A stretch of DNA of 64,000 nucleotides, taken from Streptomyces luteolus. GTDB taxonomy: Bacteria > Actinomycetota > Actinomycetes > Streptomycetales > Streptomycetaceae. Shown here in pieces: positions 1 to 10,915 of this stretch; position 1 is the stretch's first letter; each line of letters opens with the position of its first letter. The notes under the pieces were generated by a model. The model did not search any database, was not told where the DNA came from, and worked only from the letters and a program-made list of their open reading frames with translations. The stretch lies in assembly GCF_029968015.1 (NCBI RefSeq), contig NZ_JASCIS010000015.1:62001-126000 (forward strand), given 5' to 3'. The position numbers and the translations under genes are program-made.

Positions 1-3109
<3,109 letters not shown>

Positions 3110-3117
<8 letters not shown>

Positions 3118-4276
3118 GCTCGGCCTCCATCAGGTTCACGAAGCGGTCGAAGAGGTACGCGGCGTCGTGCGGTCCGGCCGCCGCCTCGGGGTGGTACTGG
3201 ACGGAGAAGGCCGGCTGGTCGAGCAGCTGGAGACCTTCGACGACCTGGTCGTTCAGGCAGACGTGGGAGACCTCGGCACGGCCGTACGGCGTCTCGCTGA
3301 CCTTGTCGAGGGGCGCGTCGACGGCGAAGCCGTGGTTGTGCGCGGTGACCTCGACCTTGCCGGTGGTGCGGTCCTGCACCGGCTGGTTGATGCCGCGGTG
3401 GCCGTACTTCAGCTTGTACGTGCCGAAGCCGAGCGCGCGGCCCAGGATCTGGTTGCCGAAGCAGATGCCGAAGAGCGGGGTCTTGCGCTCGAGAACGGCC
3501 TGCATGACGGAGACCGGGTGGTCGGCGGTGGCCGGGTCGCCGGGGCCGTTGGAGAAGAAGACTCCGTCCGGGTTCACGGCGTACACGTCCTCGGCCGTCG
3601 CGGTCGCGGGCAGCACGTGCACCTCGATGCCGCGCTCGGCCATGCGGTGCGGGGTCATGCCCTTGATGCCGAGGTCCACGGCGGCGACGGTGAACTTCGC
3701 TGTGCCGACCGGGACGGCTTCGCCGTCGGGGCCGATCGCGGGGACGACGTACGTCTCCTTGGTGGCCACCTCGGCGGAGAGGTTCGCGCCCTTCATCTCC
3801 GAGGACTGGCGGACCTCGGTGAGCATCGTGCCCTCGTCCGGAAGCGCGTTGCCGGAGAAGATGCCGACGCGCATGGCGCCGCGCTCCCGCAGGTGCCGGG
3901 TCAGCGCGCGGGTGTCGATGCCGGAGATGCCGACGACGCCCTGGCTGCGCAGCTCCTCGTCGAGGGAGCGCTGCGCACGCCAGTTGGAGTGCACGCGGGC
4001 GGGGTCGCGGACCACGTACCCGGAGACCCAGATGCGTCCGGACTCGGGGTCCTCGTCGTTGACGCCGGTGTTGCCGACGTGCGGGGCGGTCATCACGACG
4101 ACCTGGCGGTGGTACGAGGGGTCGGTCAGCGTCTCCTGGTAGCCGGTCATGCCGGTGGAGAACACGGCCTCGCCGAAGGTCTCCCCCACGGCCCCGTAGG
4201 CACGGCCGCGGAAGATGCGGCCGTCCTCCAGGACGAGTACGGCGGGAGTCTTTACTCCCCGGGTGGAGGTCGTCAT
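3110..4276 (-). CDS. carA: Carbamoyl-phosphate synthase small (glutaminase) subunit
   Basis: Hydrolyses glutamine and channels the ammonia to CarB. 388 residues, normal for the family. The class I glutamine amidotransferase half carries the nucleophile Cys272 in GICFGNQ and the His362-Pro-Glu364 part of the triad in QYHPE. The N-terminal half is the small-subunit domain. The ATG at 4276 was chosen because MTTSTRGVKTPAVLVLEDGR matches family N-termini and its ATGA overlaps the upstream stop by 4 bp. The longer open frame upstream is only the shadow of the preceding gene. Confidence 0.97.
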
Positions 4277-4848
4277 CGTGCGGCGCCTTCCGTGTCGGTA
4301 GTAGTGGTGCTGGTCATGGAGTTGATGGCCTCGACCCAGGCCGTGTGCTCGGCGGCGTGGTCGGAGCGGAAGCCGGAGTCGAGCAGCTTGTCGCCGTGCG
4401 CCCAGGTCACGACGAGCAGGCCGCCCTCGGCGAGGACCTTGCCCGCGATGCCCTTGTCGAGCCGGGCCTCGCGCAGCTGCTCGGCCGGGACGAGGAAGTC
4501 GGTGGCCCCGGGGCGTACGACGCTCAGTCCCGCGTCCGTCAGGGTCAGCTCGACCCGGCTGCGGGTGCCGAGTCCGTGCGCCACGATGCGGTCGAGCCAC
4601 TGCCCGGCGGTCGTGGAGCCGTGGTACCGGCCGCTCAGCTCAAGTCTGGCGGGGCCGGGCTCGGTCGGCACGGCCGCGAGCTCGGGCAGATCGCCCTGGA
4701 GCGTGCCGCGCCACTTCCAGCCCTGGCGCATCAGCCAGTAGACGAGCGCCACGAAGAGCGCGAGTCCGACGAGCCAGCCGATGCGCGCGGCCCAGTCCGT
4801 CACTTCCGCCGATTTCTGTTCGGCGGCGAAAATCCAAGGTGTGCTCAC
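4273..4848 (-). CDS. Membrane-anchored PH-like domain protein of the pyr operon
   Basis: 191 residues from the GTG at 4848. One transmembrane segment lies at about residues 22-40 (rich in Leu, Val, Ala). A cytoplasmic beta-rich region of about residues 68-178 resembles the PH-like domain proteins often annotated at this position in actinobacterial pyr operons. It overlaps pyrC upstream (GTGA) and carA downstream (ATGA), both by 4 bp, so it is embedded in the operon translationally. No catalytic motif is visible and its role in pyrimidine metabolism is unknown. A scaffold or membrane-tethering role would be speculation. Confidence 0.8.
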   Translation of the reverse strand: MSTPWIFAAEQKSAEVTDWAARIGWLVGLALFVALVYWLMRQGWKWRGTLQGDLPELAAVPTEPGPARLELSGRYHGSTTAGQWLDRIVAHGLGTRSRVELTLTDAGLSVVRPGATDFLVPAEQLREARLDKGIAGKVLAEGGLLVVTWAHGDKLLDSGFRSDHAAEHTAWVEAINSMTSTTTTDTEGAAR

Positions 4849-6131
4849 GCCAGCTTCCCGTCGATGACCGTGGCCCGGCCCCGCAGGAAGGTGTGGGTGA
4901 CACGACCCGGCAGCTCGCGGCCCTCGTAGGGGGTGTTGCGGCTGCGGGAGGCGAAGCCCGCGGGGTCCACCGCTCCACGGTATGCCGGATCGACCAGGGT
5001 GAGGTTGGCGGGCTCGCCTGCCGAGACGGGCCGCCCGTGGCCCTCCAGGCGGCCGATCCTCGCCGGGTTGACGGACATCCGCTCGGCGACGCCCGCCCAG
5101 TCGAGCAGACCGGTGTCGACCATCGTCTGCTGGACCACGGACAGCGCGGTCTCCAGGCCGACCATGCCCATGGCGGCGGCGGCCCACTCGCAGTCCTTGT
5201 CCTCGCGCGGGTGCGGGGCGTGGTCGGTGGCGACGATGTCGATCGTGCCGTCGGCCAGCGCCTCGCGCAGCGCCAGGACGTCCTTCTCCGTACGCAGCGG
5301 CGGGTTGACCTTGTAGACCGGGTTGTACGTACGCACCAGCTCGTCGGTGAGGAGCAGGTGGTGCGGGGTCACCTCGGCGGTGACGTCGATGCCGCGGGAC
5401 TTGGCCCAGCGCACGATCTCGACCGAACCGGCGGTCGACAGGTGGCAGATGTGCACGCGGGAGCCGACGTGCTCGGCGAGGAGGACATCGCGGGCGATGA
5501 CCGACTCCTCGGCGACGGCGGGCCAGCCGCCGAGGCCCAACTCGGCGGAGACGGTGCCCTCGTTCATCTGGGCGCCCTCGGTGAGCCGGGGCTCCTGGGC
5601 GTGCTGCGCGACGACACCGTCGAAGGCCTTCACGTACTCCAGGGCGCGGCGCATGATCACGGCGTCGTCGACGCACTTGCCGTCGTCGCTGAAGACCTTC
5701 ACGCCCGCGGCCGAGTCGTGCATGGCGCCGAGCTCGGCGAGCTGCTTGCCCTCCAGGCCCACGGTGACGGCGCCGATCGGCTGCACATCGCAGTAGCCGG
5801 ACTCGCGGCCGAGCCGCCAGACCTGCTCGACGACGCCTGCGGTGTCGGCGACGGGGAAGGTGTTGGCCATCGCGTGCACGGCGGTCCAGCCACCGCGGGC
5901 GGCGGCCTTCGTACCGGTCAGGACGGTCTCGGAGTCCTCACGGCCGGGCTCGCGCAGATGCGTGTGCAGATCGACGAGACCCGGAAGCAGGACCTGGCCC
6001 TCGGCCTCGACGACGGTCGCGCCCTCGGCGCTCAGGCCGGTGCCGACGGCGGCGATCGTCTCGCCGTCGATCAGGACGTCCTGCGCTTCGCCACCGAGGA
6101 CCTGGGCACCACGGATAAGGATCTTGCTCAT
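4845..6131 (-). CDS. pyrC: Dihydroorotase
   Basis: Cyclises N-carbamoyl-aspartate to dihydroorotate, the third step of UMP synthesis. 428 residues, as expected for class I (PyrC/AllB-type) amidohydrolases. The zinc-binding motif DLHTHLREPG carries His56 and His58, and the later catalytic motif ATDHAPH is intact. The ATG at 6131 follows the pyrB stop by 2 bp, and the gene ends inside the start of the PH-like gene. Start and context agree with a tightly coupled pyrB-pyrC pair. Confidence 0.96.
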   Translation of the reverse strand: MSKILIRGAQVLGGEAQDVLIDGETIAAVGTGLSAEGATVVEAEGQVLLPGLVDLHTHLREPGREDSETVLTGTKAAARGGWTAVHAMANTFPVADTAGVVEQVWRLGRESGYCDVQPIGAVTVGLEGKQLAELGAMHDSAAGVKVFSDDGKCVDDAVIMRRALEYVKAFDGVVAQHAQEPRLTEGAQMNEGTVSAELGLGGWPAVAEESVIARDVLLAEHVGSRVHICHLSTAGSVEIVRWAKSRGIDVTAEVTPHHLLLTDELVRTYNPVYKVNPPLRTEKDVLALREALADGTIDIVATDHAPHPREDKDCEWAAAAMGMVGLETALSVVQQTMVDTGLLDWAGVAERMSVNPARIGRLEGHGRPVSAGEPANLTLVDPAYRGAVDPAGFASRSRNTPYEGRELPGRVTHTFLRGRATVIDGKLA

Positions 6132-6133
6132 GA

Positions 6134-7117
6134 TTACTTGCTCTCCTCGGTACGGGTGGCGGGGGCGCCGGCGGGTTCGTTGCCGCCGAGCAGCAGATAG
6201 AGGACGGCCATACGGGTGTGCACGCCGCCTGCGACCTGCTCGATGGCCGTGCAGCGCTCGGAGTCGGCGACCTCGGCGGTGATCTCCATGCCGCGGACCA
6301 TCGGGCCGGGGTGCATCACGATGGCGTGCTCCGGCATCTTCGCCATCCGCTCGCCGTCGAGCCCGTACCGCCGCGCGTACTCGCGCTCGGTCGGGAAGAA
6401 CGCGGCGTTCATCCGCTCCCGCTGCACCCGCAGCATCATCACGGCGTCGGACTTGGCGAGCACCTGGTCGAGGCTGTACGACACCTCGCAGGGCCAGTTC
6501 TCCACGCCGACCGGGACCAGGGTGGGCGGCGCGACGAGGGTGACCTCGGCGCCAAGCGTGTGCAGCAGGTCGACGTTGGAGCGGGCGACCCGGCTGTGCA
6601 GGACGTCGCCGACGATGGTGATCCGCTTGCCACCCAGGTCCTGGCCGAGCCCGGCGTCGGGTCCGATCAGTCGGCGGCGCATGGTGAACGCGTCGAGCAG
6701 CGCCTGCGTGGGGTGCTGGTGGGTGCCGTCACCGGCGTTGATCACGGCGGCGTCGATCCAGCCGGAGGTCGCCAGGTTGTACGGGGCGCCGGAGGCACCG
6801 TGCCGGATGACGACCGCGTCGACGCCCATGGCTTCGAGGGTCTGGGCGGTGTCCTTGAGGGACTCGCCCTTCGACACGCTCGATCCCTTGGCGGCGAAGT
6901 TGATGACATCCGCGGAGAGCCGCTTCTCGGCGGCCTCGAAGGAGATCCGGGTGCGCGTCGAGTCCTCGAAGAAGAGGTTCACGACGGTACGTCCGCGCAG
7001 GGCGGGCAGTTTCTTGATCGGCCGGTCCGCGACGCGGGCCATCTCCTCGGCGGTGTCGAGGATCAGGACGGCGTCGTCGCGGGAGAGGTCGGCGGCCGAG
7101 ATGAGGTGACGCATCAT
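6134..7117 (-). CDS. pyrB: Aspartate carbamoyltransferase catalytic chain
   Basis: Joins carbamoyl phosphate to aspartate. 327 residues. The carbamoyl-phosphate loop FFEDSTRTR (residues 49-57) and the HPTQALLD motif are present. Two ATGs lie side by side (7117 and 7114). I chose 7117 because GGAG sits 8 nt upstream of it. The frame stays open for another 20 codons upstream, but these residues do not look like family sequence. No PyrI regulatory chain is nearby. A roughly 90-bp gap separates it from pyrR upstream. Confidence 0.96.
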   Translation of the reverse strand: MMRHLISAADLSRDDAVLILDTAEEMARVADRPIKKLPALRGRTVVNLFFEDSTRTRISFEAAEKRLSADVINFAAKGSSVSKGESLKDTAQTLEAMGVDAVVIRHGASGAPYNLATSGWIDAAVINAGDGTHQHPTQALLDAFTMRRRLIGPDAGLGQDLGGKRITIVGDVLHSRVARSNVDLLHTLGAEVTLVAPPTLVPVGVENWPCEVSYSLDQVLAKSDAVMMLRVQRERMNAAFFPTEREYARRYGLDGERMAKMPEHAIVMHPGPMVRGMEITAEVADSERCTAIEQVAGGVHTRMAVLYLLLGGNEPAGAPATRTEESK

Positions 7118-7210
7118 CGGGCAGGCTCCAAAGGGGAGTTCAGAACTTTTCAGGCATGAGGGCGCGCAGCGGCGCACACCGGACGCACGCGGGTGGATCC
7201 GGGGTGCCGG

Positions 7211-7789
7211 CTACTGCTCGCCGACCGGAGCGGTCCGCTTCTCGCCGAGCAGCACGGTGTCGCGACCGTCCTCCTCGCCGAGCTGGACCTTGACCGTCTC
7301 CCGCAGCGACGTGGGGAGGTTCTTGCCGACGTAGTCGGCGCGGATGGGCAGCTCGCGGTGGCCGCGGTCGACGAGGACGGCGAGCTGCACGGCGCGCGGC
7401 CGGCCGATGTCGTTCAGGGCGTCGAGCGCGGCGCGGATGGTGCGGCCGGAGAACAGCACGTCGTCGACGAGGACGACGAGGCGGCCGTCGATGCCGTCGG
7501 CGGGGATCTCCGTACGGGCGAGCGCGCGCGGCGGGTGCATCCGCAGGTCGTCGCGGTACATGGTGATGTCGAGGGAGCCGACCGGGATCTCGGAGCCGGT
7601 GATCTCCGCGAGCTTGGCGGCGAGCCGCTGGGCGAGGAATACGCCGCGGGTCGGAATGCCGAGAAGCACCACATCGTCGGCGCCCTTGGCGCGTTCGACG
7701 ATTTCGTGGGCGATACGGGTCAACACCCGTGCGATGTCGGGGCCTTCGAGAACCGGCCGCGCGACTTCGGAACCGCTATTGGTGTCCAT
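7211..7789 (-). CDS. pyrR: Bifunctional pyr operon regulator / uracil phosphoribosyltransferase
   Basis: First gene of the leftward pyr operon. PyrR proteins bind UMP or UTP and a specific RNA hairpin to lower pyr expression, and many also convert uracil plus PRPP to UMP. 192 residues, with the PRPP loop VVLVDDVLFSGRT at residues 105-117. Translation starts at the ATG at 7789, preceded by a very strong ribosome-binding site (AAGGAGG, complement of 7800-7806). That site lies inside a predicted PyrR-type hairpin, which suggests autoregulation of translation. Confidence 0.95.
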   Translation of the reverse strand: MDTNSGSEVARPVLEGPDIARVLTRIAHEIVERAKGADDVVLLGIPTRGVFLAQRLAAKLAEITGSEIPVGSLDITMYRDDLRMHPPRALARTEIPADGIDGRLVVLVDDVLFSGRTIRAALDALNDIGRPRAVQLAVLVDRGHRELPIRADYVGKNLPTSLRETVKVQLGEEDGRDTVLLGEKRTAPVGEQ

Positions 7790-7801
7790 ACGAAACGGAC
7801 C

Positions 7802-7835
7802 TCCTTCTCCGCCTCACGGGACGGACCTTAAAGGA
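7802..7835 (-). promoter_or_regulatory. Predicted PyrR-binding hairpin over the pyrR ribosome-binding site
   Basis: Read on the transcribed strand, UCCUU pairs with AAGGA and, inside that, UCCG pairs with CGGA around the loop UCCCGUGAGG. The loop agrees with the published PyrR consensus (UCCNGNGAGG). The outer 3' arm is part of the AAGGAGG ribosome-binding site, so closing or stabilising the stem should hide it. Mycobacterial PyrR is reported to act at the translational level in this way. Binding itself is inferred. Confidence 0.75.
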
Positions 7836-7932
7836 CGTCGAGATTGCGCCAGTCAGCTTAGCAGCAACGGCAACACCGCAGTTCACGGGCGCCCGAAGGC
7901 CGGTACGGACCGTTCAGCTTGACGCAGACAAG

Positions 7933-7945
7933 TAACGCTGCGTAA
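7933..7945. promoter_or_regulatory. BldD box 1 upstream of bldD
   Basis: The sequence taacgctgcgtaa fits the BldD pseudo-palindrome TNAC-N5-GTNA exactly, including the inner C and G preferred around the centre. It lies 61 bp upstream of the bldD ATG. BldD is known to repress its own promoter in Streptomyces, so this is probably the autoregulatory site. Confidence 0.8.
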
Positions 7946-7947
7946 TC

Positions 7948-7960
7948 TCACAGTGAGTCA
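7948..7960. promoter_or_regulatory. BldD box 2 upstream of bldD
   Basis: The sequence tcacagtgagtca also fits TNAC-N5-GTNA, although its inner bases match the extended consensus less well than box 1. The two centres are 15 bp apart, so two BldD dimers could bind side by side. It lies 45 bp upstream of the bldD ATG. Confidence 0.65.
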
Positions 7961-8005
7961 CAGGCACGCGGTCGAGGCCGCAGAATGCAGCGTCCGGGGA
8001 GCTAT

Positions 8006-8506
8006 ATGTCCAGCGAATACGCCAAACAGCTCGGGGCCAAGCTCCGGGCCATCCGCACCCAGCAGGGCCTTTCCCTCCACGGTGTCGAGGAGAAGTCCCA
8101 GGGCCGCTGGAAGGCCGTCGTGGTGGGCTCCTACGAGCGCGGCGACCGCGCCGTGACCGTGCAGCGCCTCGCCGAGCTGGCGGACTTCTACGGCGTGCCC
8201 GTGCAGGAGCTGCTCCCGGGCACGACCCCCGGCGGCGCCGCCGAGCCGCCGCCGAAGCTGGTCCTCGACCTGGAGCGCCTGGCCCACGTCCCGCAGGAGA
8301 AGGCCGGCCCGCTGCAGCGTTACGCGGCGACGATCCAGTCCCAGCGCGGTGACTACAACGGCAAGGTGCTCTCGATCCGCCAGGACGACCTGCGCACCCT
8401 CGCGGTGATCTACGACCAGTCCCCCTCGGTCCTCACCGAGCAGCTGATCAGCTGGGGCGTCCTGGACGCGGACGCGCGTCGCGCGGTCACCCACGAAGAG
8501 GCCTGA
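8006..8506 (+). CDS. bldD: Developmental master regulator BldD
   Basis: Represses sporulation genes during vegetative growth and dimerises through tetrameric cyclic-di-GMP. 166 residues. A Xre-type helix-turn-helix occupies about residues 8-62, and the C-terminal domain, including the RQDDLRTLAVIYD region, matches BldD. The start at 8006 has GGGGAG 5 nt upstream. An in-frame ATG at 7985 lacks a comparable site and would add seven residues. The gene stands alone, reads rightward away from pyrR, and is followed by a strong terminator. Two BldD boxes upstream suggest autoregulation. Confidence 0.97.
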   Translation: MSSEYAKQLGAKLRAIRTQQGLSLHGVEEKSQGRWKAVVVGSYERGDRAVTVQRLAELADFYGVPVQELLPGTTPGGAAEPPPKLVLDLERLAHVPQEKAGPLQRYAATIQSQRGDYNGKVLSIRQDDLRTLAVIYDQSPSVLTEQLISWGVLDADARRAVTHEEA

Positions 8507-8532
8507 GCCGCTTCAGGCCTGAGCAGAAACGT

Positions 8533-8583
8533 GCCGCCGGGCCGTCGGGAAGAGCGATCTTCCCGACGGCCCGGCGGCTTTTT
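8533..8583 (+). terminator. Intrinsic terminator of bldD
   Basis: A perfect 20-bp inverted repeat (8533-8552 and 8559-8578) with a 6-base loop is followed directly by five T residues. It lies 26 bp after the bldD stop codon. Confidence 0.92.
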
Positions 8584-8617
8584 CGTATCGGGGACGCACG
8601 GGGCGCACGGGGGCGCA

Positions 8618-8661
8618 CGACGAGGGGCCCACCGCGCGTGTGCGCCGTGGGCCCCTCGTCG
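8618..8661 (-). terminator. Terminator-like hairpin after nusB
   Basis: A perfect 15-bp inverted repeat (8618-8632 and 8647-8661) with a 14-base loop lies 22 bp beyond the nusB stop. There is no U-run, which is common for Streptomyces terminators. Confidence 0.7.
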
Positions 8662-8683
8662 ATGAGAGAACCGTGAAGTCCGC

Positions 8684-9118
8684 TCAGGCCTCGTCCCTGC
8701 GCAGGGTCGGCTTGAGGTCCTTCAGGCGGCCGAGCAGTCCGTTGACGAACGACGGCGACTCGTCGGTGGAGAACTCCTTGGCGAGCTGCACCGCCTCGTC
8801 GAGGACGACGGCATCGGGCGTCCCGTCCTCCCAGATCAGCTCGTAGGCGCCGAGCCGCAGCAGGTTCCGGTCCACGACCGGCATGCGGTCGAGGGTCCAG
8901 TCCACCGCGTACTGCGCGATGAGCTCGTCGATCCGGGCGGCGTTCTCCGCGTACCCCTCGACCAGCTGCATGGTGAACTCGCTGACCGGCGGCTGGCGGG
9001 TGTCGCTGCGCGAGTGGCGCACCCAGTCCGCGAGGACGGTGAGGACGTCGGTGCCGCGCTGGTCTGCCTCGAAGAGGATCTGGAAGGCACGCTTGCGGGC
9101 CGTGTTACGGGCGGCCAC
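8684..9118 (-). CDS. nusB: Transcription antitermination factor NusB
   Basis: Binds boxA RNA with S10 (NusE) during rRNA antitermination. 144 residues, all within the NusB domain, starting MAARNTARKRAFQILFEADQ. The GTG at 9118 was chosen because it follows the efp stop by 2 bp and gives the conserved N-terminus. It is the last gene of the leftward run pepP-like, efp, nusB, an arrangement also seen in mycobacteria. Confidence 0.95.
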   Translation of the reverse strand: MAARNTARKRAFQILFEADQRGTDVLTVLADWVRHSRSDTRQPPVSEFTMQLVEGYAENAARIDELIAQYAVDWTLDRMPVVDRNLLRLGAYELIWEDGTPDAVVLDEAVQLAKEFSTDESPSFVNGLLGRLKDLKPTLRRDEA

Positions 9119-9120
9119 GG

Positions 9121-9687
9121 TTAGCTGTTCACCCGGCCGAGGTAGCTGCTGTCGCGGGTGTCGACCTTGATCTTCTCGCCGGTGGTGATGAACAGCGGCA
9201 CGTTGATCTGGTGGCCGGTCTCCAGGATGGCGGGCTTGGTGCCGCCGGTGGAGCGGTCGCCCTGGACGCCCGGCTCGGTCTCCCGGATGACGAGCTCGAC
9301 AGCGGCGGGCAGCTCGACGAAGAGCACCTCGCCCTCGTGCTGCGCGACGGTGGCCTCGAAGCCCTCGATGAGGAAGTTCGCGGCGTCGCCGACGACCTTC
9401 CGCTCGATGTGCAGCTGGTCGTACGTCTGCATGTCCATGAAGACGAAGTAGTCGCCGTCCATGTACGAGAACTGCATGTCGCGCTTGTCGACAGTGGCCG
9501 TCTCGACCTTGACGCCGGCGTTGAAGGTCTTGTCGACCACCTTGCCGGAGAGCACGTTCTTGAGCTTGGTGCGCACGAAGGCCGGGCCCTTGCCGGGCTT
9601 GACGTGCTGGAACTCGACGACGGACCAGAGCTGGCCCCCGTCGAGCTTGAGCACCATGCCGTTCTTGAGGTCGTTCGTGGAAGCCAC
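9121..9687 (-). CDS. efp: Translation elongation factor P
   Basis: Rescues ribosomes stalled at polyproline. 188 residues, with the KOW-like domain I and two OB domains. The tip loop reads KPGKGPAF with Lys33 at the position that is modified in many bacteria. In actinobacteria this lysine is reported to work unmodified, and no modification gene (epmA, ymfI) is seen here. The GTG at 9687 gives VASTNDLKNGM. The much longer open frame upstream overlaps the peptidase gene and is not used. Confidence 0.96.
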   Translation of the reverse strand: MASTNDLKNGMVLKLDGGQLWSVVEFQHVKPGKGPAFVRTKLKNVLSGKVVDKTFNAGVKVETATVDKRDMQFSYMDGDYFVFMDMQTYDQLHIERKVVGDAANFLIEGFEATVAQHEGEVLFVELPAAVELVIRETEPGVQGDRSTGGTKPAILETGHQINVPLFITTGEKIKVDTRDSSYLGRVNS

Positions 9688-9736
9688 GGTTGCGGAATCT
9701 CCTGGACTGGACTGGTGGGACCGAAGGCCGTACGCG

Positions 9737-10843
9737 CTAGAGCGCGAGCAGCTCCTTGGTCGTGATGGTGAGTAGCTCGGGTCCGCCGTCCGCCTCGGGG
9801 CGCACGACGAGCGTGTCATCGATCCGGACACCGCCCCGGCCCGGGAGGTGGACCCCCGGTTCGACGGTGACCGGCACACAAGCGTCCAGTTTACCCATGG
9901 CTCCGGGGGCCAACTGCGGGTCCTCGGCGATTTCGAGCCCCACCCCGTGGCCGGTGAGCGGCGCCAGGCCGTCCGTGTACCCGGCGGCGTCGAGTACGGA
10001 GCGTGCCGCGCGGTCGACTTCGCGGTACTCGGCGCCCGGTGCGAGCGCCTCACGGCCCGCCCGTTGCGCGGCGAAGACCAGGTCGTACAGCTCGATCTGC
10101 CAGTCGGCCGGCGTGGTGCCGATGACGAAGGTGCGGCCGATCTCGCTGCGGTAGCCGCGGTAGGCGGCGCCGAGGCAGACGGAGAGGAAGTCGCCCTCCT
10201 CCACGCGCCGGTCGGTGGGCCGGTGCGTGCCGCGGCCCGAGTTGACGCCGGTGCCGACCGAGGTGGGGAAGGCGGGCCCGTCCGCGCCGTGGTCGACGAG
10301 CCGCCGCTCCAGTTCGAGCGCGAGATGGCGCTCCGTACGCCCTACGAGGATGGATTCGAGGAGTTCTCCCAGGGCCTGGTCGGCGATCTCGGCGGCGATG
10401 CGCAGGCAGGAGATCTCCTCGTCGTCCTTGACGAGCCGCAGCTGTTCGACGGCGCAGCTCAGGTCGGCCAGGCGCAGCCGGGGCGCCACGGAGGTCAGGG
10501 CGCGGTGCCGGGCGACGGTCAGATGGTGCTCCTCGACGGCGAGGGAGTCGGCGCCCTGTCCCGCGGCGAGGTCGGCGGCGGCGACGGCGGCGTCTCCCCC
10601 GGCCGCCGACAACACCTGGACCTGCAGCGACTCATCTGGCCTGCCCTCGTCGGGCTCACCGGTCGGCAGGCTGCGGCAGAGCAGGAGGTCGAGGCGCGGC
10701 CCGAGCAGCAGGGCCGAGCCGCGGGGCGCCGCCCCGGCCAGATAACGGACGTTGGCGGGGCGGGAGACGACGGCGGCCGCGCTGCCGCCGGCCGTGCACT
10801 GATCCCTCAGGCGCGCTCTGCGGGCCGCGTACACCTCGGACAT
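9737..10843 (-). CDS. Xaa-Pro peptidase (M24) family protein with altered metal ligands
   Basis: 368 residues with a creatinase-like N-terminal domain and a pita-bread M24 domain, upstream of efp as pepQ is in mycobacteria. M24 peptidases bind two metals through Asp, Asp, His, Glu, Glu. Here the aligned positions appear to be Cys223 (SVCLGA), Glu234 (RSEIGRT), His299 (TGHG), Glu328 (TVEPG) and Asp342 (RIDDT). The usual second His of the GLEVHE motif is Ala306. Either it is a degenerate, non-catalytic member or it binds metal differently. The annotation as an active aminopeptidase P is therefore doubtful. The ATG at 10843 matches the family N-terminus. Confidence 0.85.
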   Translation of the reverse strand: MSEVYAARRARLRDQCTAGGSAAAVVSRPANVRYLAGAAPRGSALLLGPRLDLLLCRSLPTGEPDEGRPDESLQVQVLSAAGGDAAVAAADLAAGQGADSLAVEEHHLTVARHRALTSVAPRLRLADLSCAVEQLRLVKDDEEISCLRIAAEIADQALGELLESILVGRTERHLALELERRLVDHGADGPAFPTSVGTGVNSGRGTHRPTDRRVEEGDFLSVCLGAAYRGYRSEIGRTFVIGTTPADWQIELYDLVFAAQRAGREALAPGAEYREVDRAARSVLDAAGYTDGLAPLTGHGVGLEIAEDPQLAPGAMGKLDACVPVTVEPGVHLPGRGGVRIDDTLVVRPEADGGPELLTITTKELLAL

Positions 10844-10915
10844 GAATCGAGCCTACGAGTGCGGGCGCGATCCGTCCTGGTCAGCTCGTCCGACTGGGAG
10901 GAAGGTGCGGGGCGC

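Noticed and set aside
7118..7177. 20-codon N-terminal extension of pyrB
   Set aside because: The extension is not family-like, and a good ribosome-binding site fits the ATG at 7117.
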